Shown here: positions 18,049 to 26,409 of the stretch, piece by piece
Layout: every line of letters begins with the position of its first letter
How positions within the stretch are numbered: position 1 is the stretch's first letter
Assembly: GCA_045577615.1 (NCBI GenBank)
Contig: JAZNIT010000047.1
Span: 7,979 to 71,978 of the forward strand
Direction: 5' to 3'
DNA from: RGIG2206 sp045577615
GTDB taxonomy: Bacteria; Bacillota; Clostridia; Oscillospirales; Acutalibacteraceae
Length of the DNA: 64,000 bases
Translations under genes and position numbers: made by a program
The notes under the pieces: generated by a model
What the model saw: the letters and a program-made list of their open reading frames with translations, nothing else
Database searches by the model: none
What the model was told of the DNA's origin: nothing

Positions 18049-18827
18049 AAACATTAAATCTTGTTAAAAATCCTTATACAAGCCTTGCAATTAACGTTGC
18101 TTATGCGCTCGGCAACTGTATTATAGGTTTTCTTAACCCTTCGTGGTGGTTTATTACGGTAGGTGCATATTATGCCGTGCTTGCAATCACAAGGTTTTCT
18201 GTGTTGCAGGTCAGACGAAAAGCAAATGGAGATTACGATACCGAGCTTTTTGCACGGCGCATTACGGGAATTTTATTGGTTGTGCTTTCTTTCTGCATAG
18301 TGGGCGTGAACATTATGTCTGCTACTAAAGATAGGGGCACCGCCTTTCACGAAATTGTAATGATAACCATCGCCACATACACCTTCGCTAAGATTACCGT
18401 TGCCATTATCGGTATGATAAAAGCAAAGCGTTCCGCTTCACCGGTATTAAAGACACTCCGTAATATATCGCTCGCTGATGCGTGCGTTTCCATCTGCACA
18501 ATGCAAAGATCGATGCTTGTGTCCTTTCCGGGTATGGAAGCGTTGGAAATCTTATTACTAAACATATTTACGGGAACAGCAGTATGGATTCTTGTACTGC
18601 TTCTCGGAATCAATCTAATTGGAGGAAAATATACAAATATGGCTAAATCAAAAATAGTAAAGGCAAATAAAAAAATCACCGAGGCAGTAATCGGCGGTTA
18701 CAAGAAAATTGAGCAAGGTGTTGTTAGTGGTTACACCAAAATCGAAGATAAGTTTGTAGACGCCTACCTCACTAAAGACGGCGAAACCGTTGAAGAAGCA
18801 AAAGCAAGATTGAAAGAGAAAAAATAA
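18045..18827 (+). CDS. Membrane protein with conserved cytoplasmic C-terminal tail, TetR-linked
   Basis: 260 residues. About six hydrophobic segments fill the first 190 residues (for example SLAINVAYALGNCIIGF and ITGILLVVLSFCIVGVNI). The soluble tail repeats a motif: GGYKKIEQGVVSGYTKIEDK, followed by FVDAYLTKDGETVEEAKARL. This type of tail also occurs as separate small proteins in other Bacillota, so the gene may be a natural fusion of a membrane part and that small protein. It is overlapped by and coupled to the upstream gene. No function can be assigned. Confidence 0.7.
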   Translation: MKTLNLVKNPYTSLAINVAYALGNCIIGFLNPSWWFITVGAYYAVLAITRFSVLQVRRKANGDYDTELFARRITGILLVVLSFCIVGVNIMSATKDRGTAFHEIVMITIATYTFAKITVAIIGMIKAKRSASPVLKTLRNISLADACVSICTMQRSMLVSFPGMEALEILLLNIFTGTAVWILVLLLGINLIGGKYTNMAKSKIVKANKKITEAVIGGYKKIEQGVVSGYTKIEDKFVDAYLTKDGETVEEAKARLKEKK

Positions 18828-18835
18828 ATAGGAAA

Positions 18836-19050
18836 AAACCGACCCGTTTGGGTCGGGTTAGTTCTGCCAACTGTGGCGCAACTATTACTGTAATAGCGCA
18901 GTCGCTTCGCTCCTTTGGACGAAAGTCAAAACAGTCCACCGGACTGTTTTTCTGTCGCTCACCCGTTGGGGTTCGCTCCCTTTCGTGGTTCGAATCCACC
19001 TCTCCTGACCAAATAAAAAGCCAACCCGTTTGGGTTGGCTTTTATTTGCG
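18836..19050 (+). repeat. Structured repeat, copy 1, with tRNA-like tail and terminator
   Basis: About 215 bases. A GACCCGTTTGGGTC hairpin is followed by a ~150-base core with nested hairpins (CTATTAC/GTAATAG, AACAGTCC/GGACTGTT). The copy ends with a tRNA-like 3' end (GTGGTTCGAATCCAC, then CTCTCCTGACCA) and a palindromic terminator (19011-19048). The core is nearly identical to 19847-20063. It yields open frames on both strands that are spurious. No tRNA 5' half is present. Confidence 0.85.
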
Positions 19051-19105
19051 AAGAAACGCGCAAACGGTGCGCAGGAGCAGGTAAAAACGCAAAAAAGGTG
19101 CGTAA

Positions 19106-19591
19106 TTATAACTGTTGAAAGGATAAATAAATAAGAAATGCAGTCATTAACCAAGATAGACAATCAATCAAGGAGCTGGTATATCCTCTCATGTGCTTTC
19201 GTTTTGCAAGAAAAATAAACGGCTTTCCATAATCTTCGATGTTGCTATGAATTGAGGAAATAATCATACACGGTATTTCTATTGTACAAAGCACGATAGA
19301 AAAGACAATCAGTATCGATTGTAAAGCCTCAATAAATCCTAATGTAATAGCGAAAACCATAAAAGTGAATGTGGCTATTAGGAAAATAAGGTTTAAACCG
19401 TATAAAATTCCAAGAGACCGCTGCTTATTGATTGAATAATACAACCAATAGTTTATAACCCCTTTTCTGTTTTTCTTGATATTGCTTTTGCTCATTTTTG
19501 ACAAACGAAGGTAAGAATATATACCGCTACGAAAAATTGCATACAGTAAAAGATTATAAAACGCTATCACAATCATAAAAAAATAAAACAA
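19106..19591 (-). CDS. AT-rich orphan membrane protein
   Basis: 161 residues with four predicted helices (2-25, 60-82, 90-112, 140-160) and a basic loop KSNIKKNRKG. No recognised family. The start is a TTG at 19591 with GAGGTGA seven bases upstream; the next in-frame ATG (19576) is too far from any ribosome site. It lies between two copies of the structured repeat and is clearly more AT-rich than the chromosome core, suggesting acquisition with the repeats. Function unknown. Confidence 0.55.
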   Translation of the reverse strand: MFYFFMIVIAFYNLLLYAIFRSGIYSYLRLSKMSKSNIKKNRKGVINYWLYYSINKQRSLGILYGLNLIFLIATFTFMVFAITLGFIEALQSILIVFSIVLCTIEIPCMIISSIHSNIEDYGKPFIFLAKRKHMRGYTSSLIDCLSWLMTAFLIYLSFQQL

Positions 19592-19650
19592 TAGCGGTCA
19601 CCTCTTAGCATTTCCTTGAGTATATTATATCACATTATCACCAATAAATC

Positions 19651-19845
19651 AAGGCGCAAGCCTTGTATGTCTTCAATGATGCATCGCCTGCGGCGATATG
19701 ATGCATTTGCTTCGCAAATATGATGTTGCTCCCGTTGGTCGCAATGATGCGATGTTTGCCCCAAAATGTGGCGAAGCCACGCATCATTCGCGAAGCGAAT
19801 ATCATTAGGCACAGCCGTCATCATTTGCCGAAGGCAAACATCATT
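19651..19845. repeat. Tandem hairpin array A
   Basis: A run of short perfect hairpins separated by ATGATG or ATCAT linkers. Examples are ATCGCC-TGC-GGCGAT (19683-19697), ATTTGC-TTC-GCAAAT (19704-19718), GTGGC-GAA-GCCAC (19768-19780), ATTCGC-GAA-GCGAAT (19786-19800) and TTTGCC-GAA-GGCAAA. Stems differ in sequence while linkers and loops are kept. Left-half units carry TTC loops and ATGATG linkers; right-half units carry GAA loops and ATCAT linkers, so the whole array is a mirror image about a centre near 19735-19760. Related to the array at 29695-29880. Confidence 0.85.
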
Positions 19846-19846
19846 C

Positions 19847-20063
19847 AAAAAACCAACCCGTTTGGGTTGGGTTGGTTCTGCCAACTGTGGCGCAACTATT
19901 ACTGTAATAGCGCAGTCGCTTCGCTCCTTTGGACGAAAGTCAAAACAGTCCACCGGACTGTTTTTCTGTCGCTCACCCGTTGGGGTTCGCTCCCTTTCGT
20001 GGTTCAAATCCACCTCTCCTGACCAAATAAAAAACCAACCCGTTTGGGTTGGTTTTTATTTGG
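19847..20063 (+). repeat. Structured repeat, copy 2, with tRNA-like tail and terminator
   Basis: Second copy of the element at 18836-19050. The ~150-base core from GTTCTGCCAACTG onward appears identical except for TTCGAAT changed to TTCAAAT in the tRNA-like tail. It ends with the same CTCTCCTGACCAAATAAAAA and a palindromic terminator (AACCAACCC GTTT GGGTTGG). Same orientation as copy 1, about 1 kb away. Confidence 0.85.
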
Positions 20064-20096
20064 CTGTTCCGAACCATTTAGATGCCAACTTAAATA

Positions 20097-20441
20097 TTAC
20101 AAATTTTTAATTTCTTCTTCTAACAATTCAATGTATCTTTTATCTGTAAATAAGGTTTCGGTGGTATCTTGCAATTTCGATAAAAGTTCTGCTGTATCAA
20201 TATTGCTCTGTAAGTGTTCATTTTCGCCATAGTCGTTTCTTGCTGCACAAATCAATTCACCGGTATCCCAATTTATATCAAAATGTGTAACAATTTTAGT
20301 TCCGTCTGTCACGTCAAAAAAGTTTTCTTGATTATCAACGATATATTCCCGAAGGACTTCATAAATTGCATCTTTGCCGATTTTAATAATCCTGTATTTG
20401 TTTTGAGGAATTGTTTTTTCTTTTTTCTTGAAAACAGACAT
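20097..20441 (-). CDS. Hypothetical cytosolic protein
   Basis: 114 residues, soluble and acidic toward the C-terminus (ending LLEEEIKNL). No recognised domain. The middle (FFDVTDGTKIVTHFDINWDT) looks like beta strands, and the end is likely helical. A GGCGGTGG sequence before the ATG at 20441 is the only ribosome-site candidate. Lies between repeat copy 2 and the tRNA-tail region. Orphan accessory gene; function unknown. Confidence 0.5.
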   Translation of the reverse strand: MSVFKKKEKTIPQNKYRIIKIGKDAIYEVLREYIVDNQENFFDVTDGTKIVTHFDINWDTGELICAARNDYGENEHLQSNIDTAELLSKLQDTTETLFTDKRYIELLEEEIKNL

Positions 20442-20506
20442 TTAACCACCGCCTTAGTTTAATTATAACATAAAATTATAAATTAAACAAGATATCATTG
20501 GTTTCG

Positions 20507-20850
20507 GTCGTTCGAATCCACCTTGACGGAGATTTTAGTGATATTTCGCCGTTGGCGGATTCTACCTCTTCACTATTCACTATTACTTATTACCTTCCAA
20601 AAATCCTCGTAGATAAGAGAAAAGTGAAGAGTGAAGAGGTAATAGTGAAAAAGTAAAAATCCCCGTACTTTCGTACGAGGATTTTTGGTGGGAGAGGATG
20701 GATACTCTGCGCTCACCCGCCGTTGACCGCTCCGAGCGGTACCCAACGGCGTTTGTGTGCTCGAGACTTTGGCAGTCCGCACCGCCTATCGCGGCGTTGC
20801 GGCTGCGTCGCCGAACCAATGGTTCGGAATCAAACATACTCTCCTGACCA
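20507..20850. repeat. Gene-free zone with tRNA-tail fragments and inverted repeats
   Basis: Contains a T-arm-like TTCGAATCCACC on the plus strand (20511-20522). An inverted pair of CCTCTTCAC / GTGAAGAGG sequences lies around 20568-20640. A hairpin AATCCCCGTAC / GTACGAGGATT is at 20658-20686. At 20684-20703 there is a minus-strand copy of the tRNA-Tyr 3' end including CCA. The stretch 20711-20830 is GC-rich with hairpins (CCGTTG...CAACGG) but has no credible gene. Confidence 0.6.
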
Positions 20851-20885
20851 AATAAAAAACCAACCCGTTTGGGTTGGTTTTTATT
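20851..20885 (-). terminator. Terminator of the tRNA-Thr/tRNA-Tyr unit
   Basis: Directly after the tRNA-Tyr CCA on the minus strand comes AAATAAAAACCAACCC, paired with GGGTTGGTTTTTTATTT. The structure is palindromic, so it would also work on the plus strand. The same terminator follows both structured repeats. Confidence 0.85.
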
Positions 20886-20970
20886 TGGTGGGAGAGGATG
20901 GATTCGAACCATCGAAGTCAGAGACAACAGATTTACAGTCTGCCCCCTTTGGCCACTCGGGAACTCTCCC
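20886..20970 (-). tRNA. tRNA-Tyr (GTA)
   Basis: 85 nt on the minus strand. Acceptor stem GGGAGAG / CTCTCCC, discriminator A and encoded CCA. Anticodon GTA in GACTGTAAATC, a long variable arm as expected for a class II bacterial tRNA-Tyr, and T loop TTCGAAT. Co-transcribed after tRNA-Thr. Confidence 0.95.
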
Positions 20971-21012
20971 ATATTTAATTTGGGGTGAATAGTCACCTGC
21001 TGCATGTGATGA

Positions 21013-21088
21013 TGGAGCTGGTGGACGGACTCGAACCCCCGACCTGCTGATTACAAATCAGCTGCTCTACCAACTGAGCTACACCAGC
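21013..21088 (-). tRNA. tRNA-Thr (TGT)
   Basis: 76 nt on the minus strand. Acceptor GCTGGTG / CACCAGC, discriminator T and encoded CCA. D loop AGTTGGTAGAG, anticodon TGT in GATTTGTAATC, and T loop TTCGAGT. First gene of the two-tRNA unit. Confidence 0.95.
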
Positions 21089-21107
21089 ATGTCACACAAC
21101 GCAAATT

Positions 21108-21136
21108 ATATTATCATAATCGTGGAGTTTTGTCAA
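21108..21136 (-). promoter_or_regulatory. Promoter of the tRNA unit
   Basis: Minus-strand TTGACA (21131-21136), a 17-base spacer and TAATAT (21108-21113), ending about 20 bases before the tRNA-Thr 5' end. The remaining stretch 21137-21266 has a GC-rich patch (GCAGG ... CCTGC) that I cannot assign. Confidence 0.8.
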
Positions 21137-21266
21137 TAGTAATTTTTAAAAAATATTCTTTTACCATAAAGTTCTTTGCAATATAATAATCCCCCGCAGG
21201 ACAAAGGGGTACGGGCCTGCTAAACTGAAGAAGCTTGCGACTATCGCGTGGTTTTCATTATACAAT

Positions 21267-21297
21267 AAAAAGGAGATGGTGTCCCATCTCCTTTTCT
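21267..21297 (-). terminator. Terminator of the Gld-like operon
   Basis: AAAAGGAGATGG pairs with CCATCTCCTTTT around a 4-base loop. Lies just past the stop of the last gene (21301) on the minus strand, followed by a short T run in that direction. Confidence 0.8.
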
Positions 21298-21300
21298 TGA

Positions 21301-23022
21301 TTATTTGCGGCCGATCTCTTTGCCTTCAAGCAGAGTGCCGAGGCAGTTGTACAAATCTTTGACTGAGTTGGCCGATACAAGTGAGTTACCCTTATCGTTA
21401 AGGGTGTAGTAGTAACGGCGGGTCGAATACTTATACAGTTTGATTACATCGTTGGTGCGTGACGAATCGGTGTAATCAATTGTAATGGTAATATAGGCAT
21501 CCTCGGTGGGAGTATATGCCTCGTTCAAGAACTCCTCGGTGGCAAGATCCAAAATTCTGCCGTAGTAGAAGTTCAACTGCTTGGAATCGATGGTTACGCC
21601 CTTCTTGGCCTGGTCACACTTGATGGTGTATACGTTCTTCTTTTCGGGGTCCTCACGAATAAGCTCGAAGGTTGCATCCTTCTTATCAGTAGTGACCTGA
21701 ATAGAGTCTATACCCGTAATATACTCAAGGAAAAGGGTGTCGTAGTATAGGTCGGTATCCTCATACTCTATCCACTCGTTACCCTCTGCTGCTACCTTAT
21801 ATATAATATCCGAACCCTCTTTGATGCAGGGGTAATAACCATCCTCCTGCAGAGTGCCGAAGGAAAGCTTTACATGGTAGCTGCCGACAGCAATTTCAAG
21901 GGTTGAATAAGGATTGGCAAGGCCATACTTTGTCAAGTCCCCGTTGGTGTAGCCAAGTTTGTAGGCACCGTCGGTATTAAGACCGGTGGTGGCTACATTC
22001 ATTACGAGGCTGATAGACTCTTCATCACCTGCGCGGAATACCGGCTCGGTAACTACAAAGGGAAGCACGCTCAGGTCGTCGGGAGGGCTTTCGATGCGGA
22101 TAAGCTTTTCACGGCAGGAGCCGCCAAGCACTACCTTGTCGATTTTGGCAAGTGCACCATCTGAATAATAATCAGCAGTACCCTCGTTCTCTAAAATATA
22201 ATCGTTGACAAGCAAGCCGATCATATCGTTATAGGAGCTATCGTAATAGGCCATTTTGCTCTCGCTAACAACATAGACGTCATCCATGCCCGTTACGGTA
22301 ACGTAACGGCCCGAATTGTCAGGTGCAGAATTGCCCACGATAACCGTTTTATCAAGGTCTGTACCCTTAAGAACTATCACTGAGTAGGGATTTAAAAAGC
22401 CGTAAATATCATTGTCATTTTTCTGTGGGGTTTCGCTGTTAAAGGTTATACCGCTCACATCAATATCGTCGGCAGTAATGGTAGATGCCGATTTGGCATA
22501 TTTTTTTGATGAGGTAAGGGCGACTACGCTTTGCACCAGGTACTTGGCACCTGACAAATCGTACTTTTCAAAGCCCTGCACCAGCCAATTATAGGTGGGT
22601 TTGCTTGCGCTTGAGGTGGTAGATTCTGCCTTTACCTCTTCTTTTACAAGGGTGAAGCCCTCGGGGTGAATGGCGTTGAATACCTGAACAGTGTCAAGCT
22701 TGCCCTCGTCAAAGGCGGTGACTGTGTAGGTGGGTACCGATGCGGCAGAGGAGGTGGTGCCACCCTGATCCTTCTTAGGAATAAGCAAAACAGTAGTTAG
22801 CACAGCACCTGCGGTGAGCAGGGCGATGCCCGAAATCACAAGCCCACGCATCATGGGGGTGAGCTTGCGCTTTTTGATTTGATGGGCGGCCGCACCGAAG
22901 ATGGTGGAGTTTTCAAAAAGGCTTTCGTCGTACTCAGCCTTTTTAGAGGTGGCAACCTCTTGCTCCACAGCCTGTGTTTCTTCTTCGGGTTGGTCAGGCA
23001 TCAGATTTTCATTTTCTATCAT
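21301..23022 (-). CDS. DUF4340 membrane-anchored protein, partner of the Gld-like ABC exporter
   Basis: 573 residues. A cytoplasmic N-terminus rich in Glu is followed by one membrane helix (~62-84, MRGLVISGIALLTAGAVLTT) and a large extracytoplasmic domain. Two DUF4340-type repeats are visible around residues 225-330 and 350-550 (for example NPYSVIVLKGTDLDKTVIVG and NPYSTLEIAVGSYHVKLSFG). The frame could begin earlier, but the ATG at 23022 has GGAGG upstream and overlaps the previous stop by four bases. Last gene of the four-gene operon. By family knowledge DUF4340 proteins travel with GldG-type subunits; the role in a non-gliding Bacillota is unknown. Confidence 0.82.
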   Translation of the reverse strand: MIENENLMPDQPEEETQAVEQEVATSKKAEYDESLFENSTIFGAAAHQIKKRKLTPMMRGLVISGIALLTAGAVLTTVLLIPKKDQGGTTSSAASVPTYTVTAFDEGKLDTVQVFNAIHPEGFTLVKEEVKAESTTSSASKPTYNWLVQGFEKYDLSGAKYLVQSVVALTSSKKYAKSASTITADDIDVSGITFNSETPQKNDNDIYGFLNPYSVIVLKGTDLDKTVIVGNSAPDNSGRYVTVTGMDDVYVVSESKMAYYDSSYNDMIGLLVNDYILENEGTADYYSDGALAKIDKVVLGGSCREKLIRIESPPDDLSVLPFVVTEPVFRAGDEESISLVMNVATTGLNTDGAYKLGYTNGDLTKYGLANPYSTLEIAVGSYHVKLSFGTLQEDGYYPCIKEGSDIIYKVAAEGNEWIEYEDTDLYYDTLFLEYITGIDSIQVTTDKKDATFELIREDPEKKNVYTIKCDQAKKGVTIDSKQLNFYYGRILDLATEEFLNEAYTPTEDAYITITIDYTDSSRTNDVIKLYKYSTRRYYYTLNDKGNSLVSANSVKDLYNCLGTLLEGKEIGRK

Positions 23023-24680
23023 GAGCGCCTCCTGCGGATGAAGACAAGTATTCCTGCAGCCAATACTGCGAGGACGGGCAGCCATACAACTACAATATTC
23101 ATAATGTTGGAGGCTGACTCACTGGGGGCCATAAAGGTTTGTTCTTCAAAGGTGCGAACGTCAAAACTGATGCCAACAGAGGCTTTGCCGATTACATCAT
23201 CGATTACTACTGAAAGCAGCTCGATGTTGCCCACCTCGGAGAAGCTGTTATAGGAAGTGGTGATGAAATCGGATGCGCCAAGCATTATAACCGATGCGGT
23301 CATAAGCTTGTTATCGCTGTCGTACTTGTTGTGCTCTGACACACCCAAACCAACGAATGGTCCCTTGATTTCAACATCGTCGAGTGTATAATCTTCACCT
23401 GCGTCGTTGGGAACGGCTGCAGCAGAAGATGAAATTTCAAGAACGGTGGCCAATGATGCCTCGTTGGGGGTTTTGGCAACAACAGGCACTATCTTATTGG
23501 CAATGTAGAGATAATCATCCCTTGTGAGATCATCGGTATAGCCGTTTTCGGCCACCTCGGTCATCATAACGTTGGTGGGATAATAGCTGTATTTGCCCGA
23601 CTCGGTTTCGTAAACGGTGTGCTCGGGCACTACAGAGTAGCCCCACTCGCTCAAGAACTCGTTAAGGTTGGTGAGAGAGGGCTGGCTTGAAGAGCCGATG
23701 TACATAAGGGTTTTCTTATGCTCGGGGTCGAGAGTGAGATACTCGTCGATCATTTCAAGCTCTTCCTCAGAATAGTCGTGGGTGGGCTGTGAAATGATTA
23801 CAACATCGGCATTTTCGGGAATTTTGCCTGTTACCAAGCTGTCGATAACGGTGAACTCATAGTTGTTCATCTGCATATAGCTTTGCAGTGCAGTAACCTC
23901 CTGACCGCCGTTGGCAGTGATAACTGCAACGGTGTATGCGCGGTCGGCAGTTACTGTGTAGAGAGCAGAGGTCAAAGCGGTTTCGATGTTGTTGCCGTTA
24001 ACAACATAGACGTTTTGGCCCATATAGGATGAATACTGTGATGAGGTTTCGGTGTCGATGCTGAAAAGATCACCAACAGTGAGCACGCGATAACGGTTTA
24101 CCTCTTTACCGTCAAGTTCAAAGGTGGACTCGACCAAAATGTTGCCCATACCAAGGCTTGCATCGGGATAACGGCTGGTGTATTTGGTAAATTCGGGTGT
24201 TGAGGTGTCGATAAACTCAACGCTGATGTTTTTGTTAAGCTTTTCGTACTCGCCAAGCAAATACACGTTTTGGTTAAAATACTGTTGAAGCTGGGCATAG
24301 CCCGATGAGGATGCATCCATATAGCCTGCGCTGTAGGCATATTGATAAAGGGTATCCTTATATGCGGCTTTGTCGCAGCAAACAACGATGTTAACCTTGC
24401 GGTCAAGTTTTTTAACTGCCTCGGCATTTTCTTCACTGACGGAGAAATCCTTGTTGGCGGTAAGGTCAACGGTGAGGTTGATATTCTTTGACAAAATGGT
24501 GGCGCCAATGTTGAACATAATCACAACGGCAACAAAAGCTGCGGTAAAGGCAACGGCTACTCCGCCGTGCTTAAAGCGGCGCTTGTTGGCGTAGGAAAGC
24601 TTTTTGCGGGCCTTAGCGGGCTTTTGAGTAATGTCGATATTTTCGTCGTTTTCGATAATTTCAATATTCTTGTTTTCCAT
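23019..24680 (-). CDS. GldG-like auxiliary subunit of ABC exporter
   Basis: 553 residues. A basic cytoplasmic N-terminus is followed by a membrane helix (~40-66, GVAVAFTAAFVAVVIMFNIG) and a long extracytoplasmic ABC-transporter auxiliary domain, with a second helix near the C-terminus (VVVWLPVLAVLAAGILVFIR). The segment LTANKDFSVSEENAEAVKKL is the typical start of the GldG/ABC_transp_aux domain. It sits between the permease and the DUF4340 gene, with a 14-base gap upstream and a 4-base overlap downstream. Cargo unknown; surface polymers or lipids are often suggested for the family. Confidence 0.82.
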   Translation of the reverse strand: MENKNIEIIENDENIDITQKPAKARKKLSYANKRRFKHGGVAVAFTAAFVAVVIMFNIGATILSKNINLTVDLTANKDFSVSEENAEAVKKLDRKVNIVVCCDKAAYKDTLYQYAYSAGYMDASSSGYAQLQQYFNQNVYLLGEYEKLNKNISVEFIDTSTPEFTKYTSRYPDASLGMGNILVESTFELDGKEVNRYRVLTVGDLFSIDTETSSQYSSYMGQNVYVVNGNNIETALTSALYTVTADRAYTVAVITANGGQEVTALQSYMQMNNYEFTVIDSLVTGKIPENADVVIISQPTHDYSEEELEMIDEYLTLDPEHKKTLMYIGSSSQPSLTNLNEFLSEWGYSVVPEHTVYETESGKYSYYPTNVMMTEVAENGYTDDLTRDDYLYIANKIVPVVAKTPNEASLATVLEISSSAAAVPNDAGEDYTLDDVEIKGPFVGLGVSEHNKYDSDNKLMTASVIMLGASDFITTSYNSFSEVGNIELLSVVIDDVIGKASVGISFDVRTFEEQTFMAPSESASNIMNIVVVWLPVLAVLAAGILVFIRRRRS

Positions 24681-24694
24681 TATTCTTTACCCCC

Positions 24695-25396
24695 TTACGC
24701 CCAACGTTTTGATTCCTGCACGCGAATGGTGAGGAAGATAAATACAGCACTGAAGCTGATAAAGTATACCGTGTTGGCAAGGTCAAACAAGCCCTCGATA
24801 AAGGTGTTGTAGCGGCCCTGGAAGGAAATCCACTCCACCACCTTAGCAATCCACTGAAGTTCAACGCCTGAGAAAAATCCGTCAAGGCTGAAGAGCAATA
24901 CCGAAACGGCAATGGATATAACAGCTGCAACAATCTGACTGTCGGTAAGGCATGAGATAAACAAGCCGACGGAAATAAGGGCTGCAGCCATAAGAATGGT
25001 GCCGATAAGGTAACTGAAATAATTTACCCAGTCAACAGTTACGTTGAAGGCAAATATGGTTTGATAAACAATGGTGATGGCCTGTGACATACCAAACATT
25101 GCAAGAGCTGCCAAAAACTTGCCCATTACAATGCTTGTGATGCTGACGGGTGCGGTGAAAAGTGCTCTGTCGGTTTTTTGACGGCGCTCCTCACTGAAAA
25201 GGCGCATGGTCAGTACGGGAATCAAAAATGCGGTGATGAATGAGAAGTAGGAGAAGATAAGGGAGGTTTGAGGCACACCTACGGCGTAAAGCTGTGAGAA
25301 AATCCATCCGTACATGGCAAGGTATACCAAAAGAATTATATAGCCCAGAGGTGATGAAAAATAGCTTTTCAGCTCTCTTTTAAATATTGCAACCAT
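24695..25396 (-). CDS. ABC-2 type permease (GldF-like)
   Basis: 233 residues with six hydrophobic segments and the family N-terminus MVAIFKRELKSYFSSPLGYI. The cytoplasmic loop MRLFSEERRQKTDRALFTAP is characteristic of the GldF/NatB-like permease group. It forms the membrane channel for the ATPase encoded just upstream (3 bases between stop and start; the ribosome site GGAGG lies inside the end of the ATPase gene). Confidence 0.88.
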   Translation of the reverse strand: MVAIFKRELKSYFSSPLGYIILLVYLAMYGWIFSQLYAVGVPQTSLIFSYFSFITAFLIPVLTMRLFSEERRQKTDRALFTAPVSITSIVMGKFLAALAMFGMSQAITIVYQTIFAFNVTVDWVNYFSYLIGTILMAAALISVGLFISCLTDSQIVAAVISIAVSVLLFSLDGFFSGVELQWIAKVVEWISFQGRYNTFIEGLFDLANTVYFISFSAVFIFLTIRVQESKRWA

Positions 25397-25398
25397 TG

Positions 25399-26370
25399 TT
25401 ACGCCTCCTCCTTCATTGATTTGAACTGGCTGTTATCGGCCACACCGTCGGTGAGGCGGATAAATACGTCCTCAAGTGACAGCTCGTGAGATACCAGCAT
25501 AATCACCGGCCAGTTGCGCTCGGCAAGGCGGCGTGAAATATCGGCGCGAACATCGGCGCCCTCTGCAACCTCGACAATATATTCGTAGGCAGATTGCTCT
25601 TTTTTGCCCTGATTGGTTACATTGGTAACGCCGGGGATAGCACTGAGCAGCTTTTGCACGTCGTGCTCGGGGCCGTTGACGCGTACTCTCAACGAGGTGT
25701 CTTCGGAAAGGCTGCGAGCAAGCTTATCGGGTGCGCCGTCGGCAATAATCTCGCCCTTGTTGATAACAAGGATGCGCTCACATATTGCCTGAACGTCGGA
25801 CAGAATGTGTGAGCTGAGAATTACGGTGTGGTTGCGGCCCAAGTGAACGATGAGCTTGCGGATTTCGATAATCTGACGGGGGTCAAGACCAACGGTAGGC
25901 TCGTCGAGAATAAGCACCTCGGGGTTGCCGATAAGTGCCTGAGCGATACCGACACGCTGACGGTAGCCCTTTGAAAGATTTTTGATAACGCGGTTATAAA
26001 CATCGCTGATTTTAACCAGATTGCAAATCTCTTTGATATGAGCGGTGCGGGGAAGCTTGGCCTTTTTAAGGTCGTACATAAAATTGAGATACTCTTTAAC
26101 CGTCATATCGGCATAAAGAGGCGGAATCTCGGGCAGGTAGCCAATGTGGCGCTTTGCCTCGTCAGGATTTTCCAAAATATCAAAGCCCGCAACCGATACC
26201 GAGCCGTCGGTGGCAGAAAGGTAGCCGGTGATAATATTCATAGTGGTTGATTTGCCGGCACCATTGGGGCCCAAAAAGCCAACTATTTCGCCCTTTTTGA
26301 TGGAAAAGCTGATGTTGTCAACAGCCTTGTGGCCGGAATAGCGCTTTGTGAGGTTTTTGACCTCTATCAT
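25399..26370 (-). CDS. ABC transporter ATP-binding protein (GldA-like)
   Basis: 323 residues. Walker A GPNGAGKST, signature LSKGYRQRVG, Walker B VLILDEPTVGLD and H-loop ILSSHILSD are all intact. A C-terminal ~100-residue domain contacts the permease, as in the NatA/GldA group. The longest frame begins 33 codons earlier, but the ATG at 26370 (MIEVKNLTKRYSG) has GGAGGG six bases upstream and is the family start. First gene of the operon ATPase - permease - GldG-like - DUF4340, ending at the 21267 terminator. Confidence 0.92.
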   Translation of the reverse strand: MIEVKNLTKRYSGHKAVDNISFSIKKGEIVGFLGPNGAGKSTTMNIITGYLSATDGSVSVAGFDILENPDEAKRHIGYLPEIPPLYADMTVKEYLNFMYDLKKAKLPRTAHIKEICNLVKISDVYNRVIKNLSKGYRQRVGIAQALIGNPEVLILDEPTVGLDPRQIIEIRKLIVHLGRNHTVILSSHILSDVQAICERILVINKGEIIADGAPDKLARSLSEDTSLRVRVNGPEHDVQKLLSAIPGVTNVTNQGKKEQSAYEYIVEVAEGADVRADISRRLAERNWPVIMLVSHELSLEDVFIRLTDGVADNSQFKSMKEEA

Positions 26371-26409
26371 TTTTATCCCTCCAAAATCGTATGATTTTAA
26401 ATTACTTTT

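Noticed and set aside
18985..19016. Possible complete tRNA at the end of structured repeat copy 1
   Set aside because: Only a T-arm-like and 3' acceptor-like part is present; no matching 5' acceptor strand, D arm or anticodon arm was found upstream.
18772..19163. Minus-strand and plus-strand open frames over the structured repeat
   Set aside because: They lie in repeated, hairpin-rich DNA with near-identical frames in copy 2, have no ribosome sites and include tRNA-like sequence; they are artefacts of the repeat.
19651..19845. CRISPR array
   Set aside because: The units are palindromes with short fixed linkers and no ~30-bp spacers of constant length; no cas genes nearby.
20583..21005. Open frame of 140 codons over the tRNA-Tyr zone
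   Set aside because: It reads through the tRNA gene and terminator and has no ribosome site.
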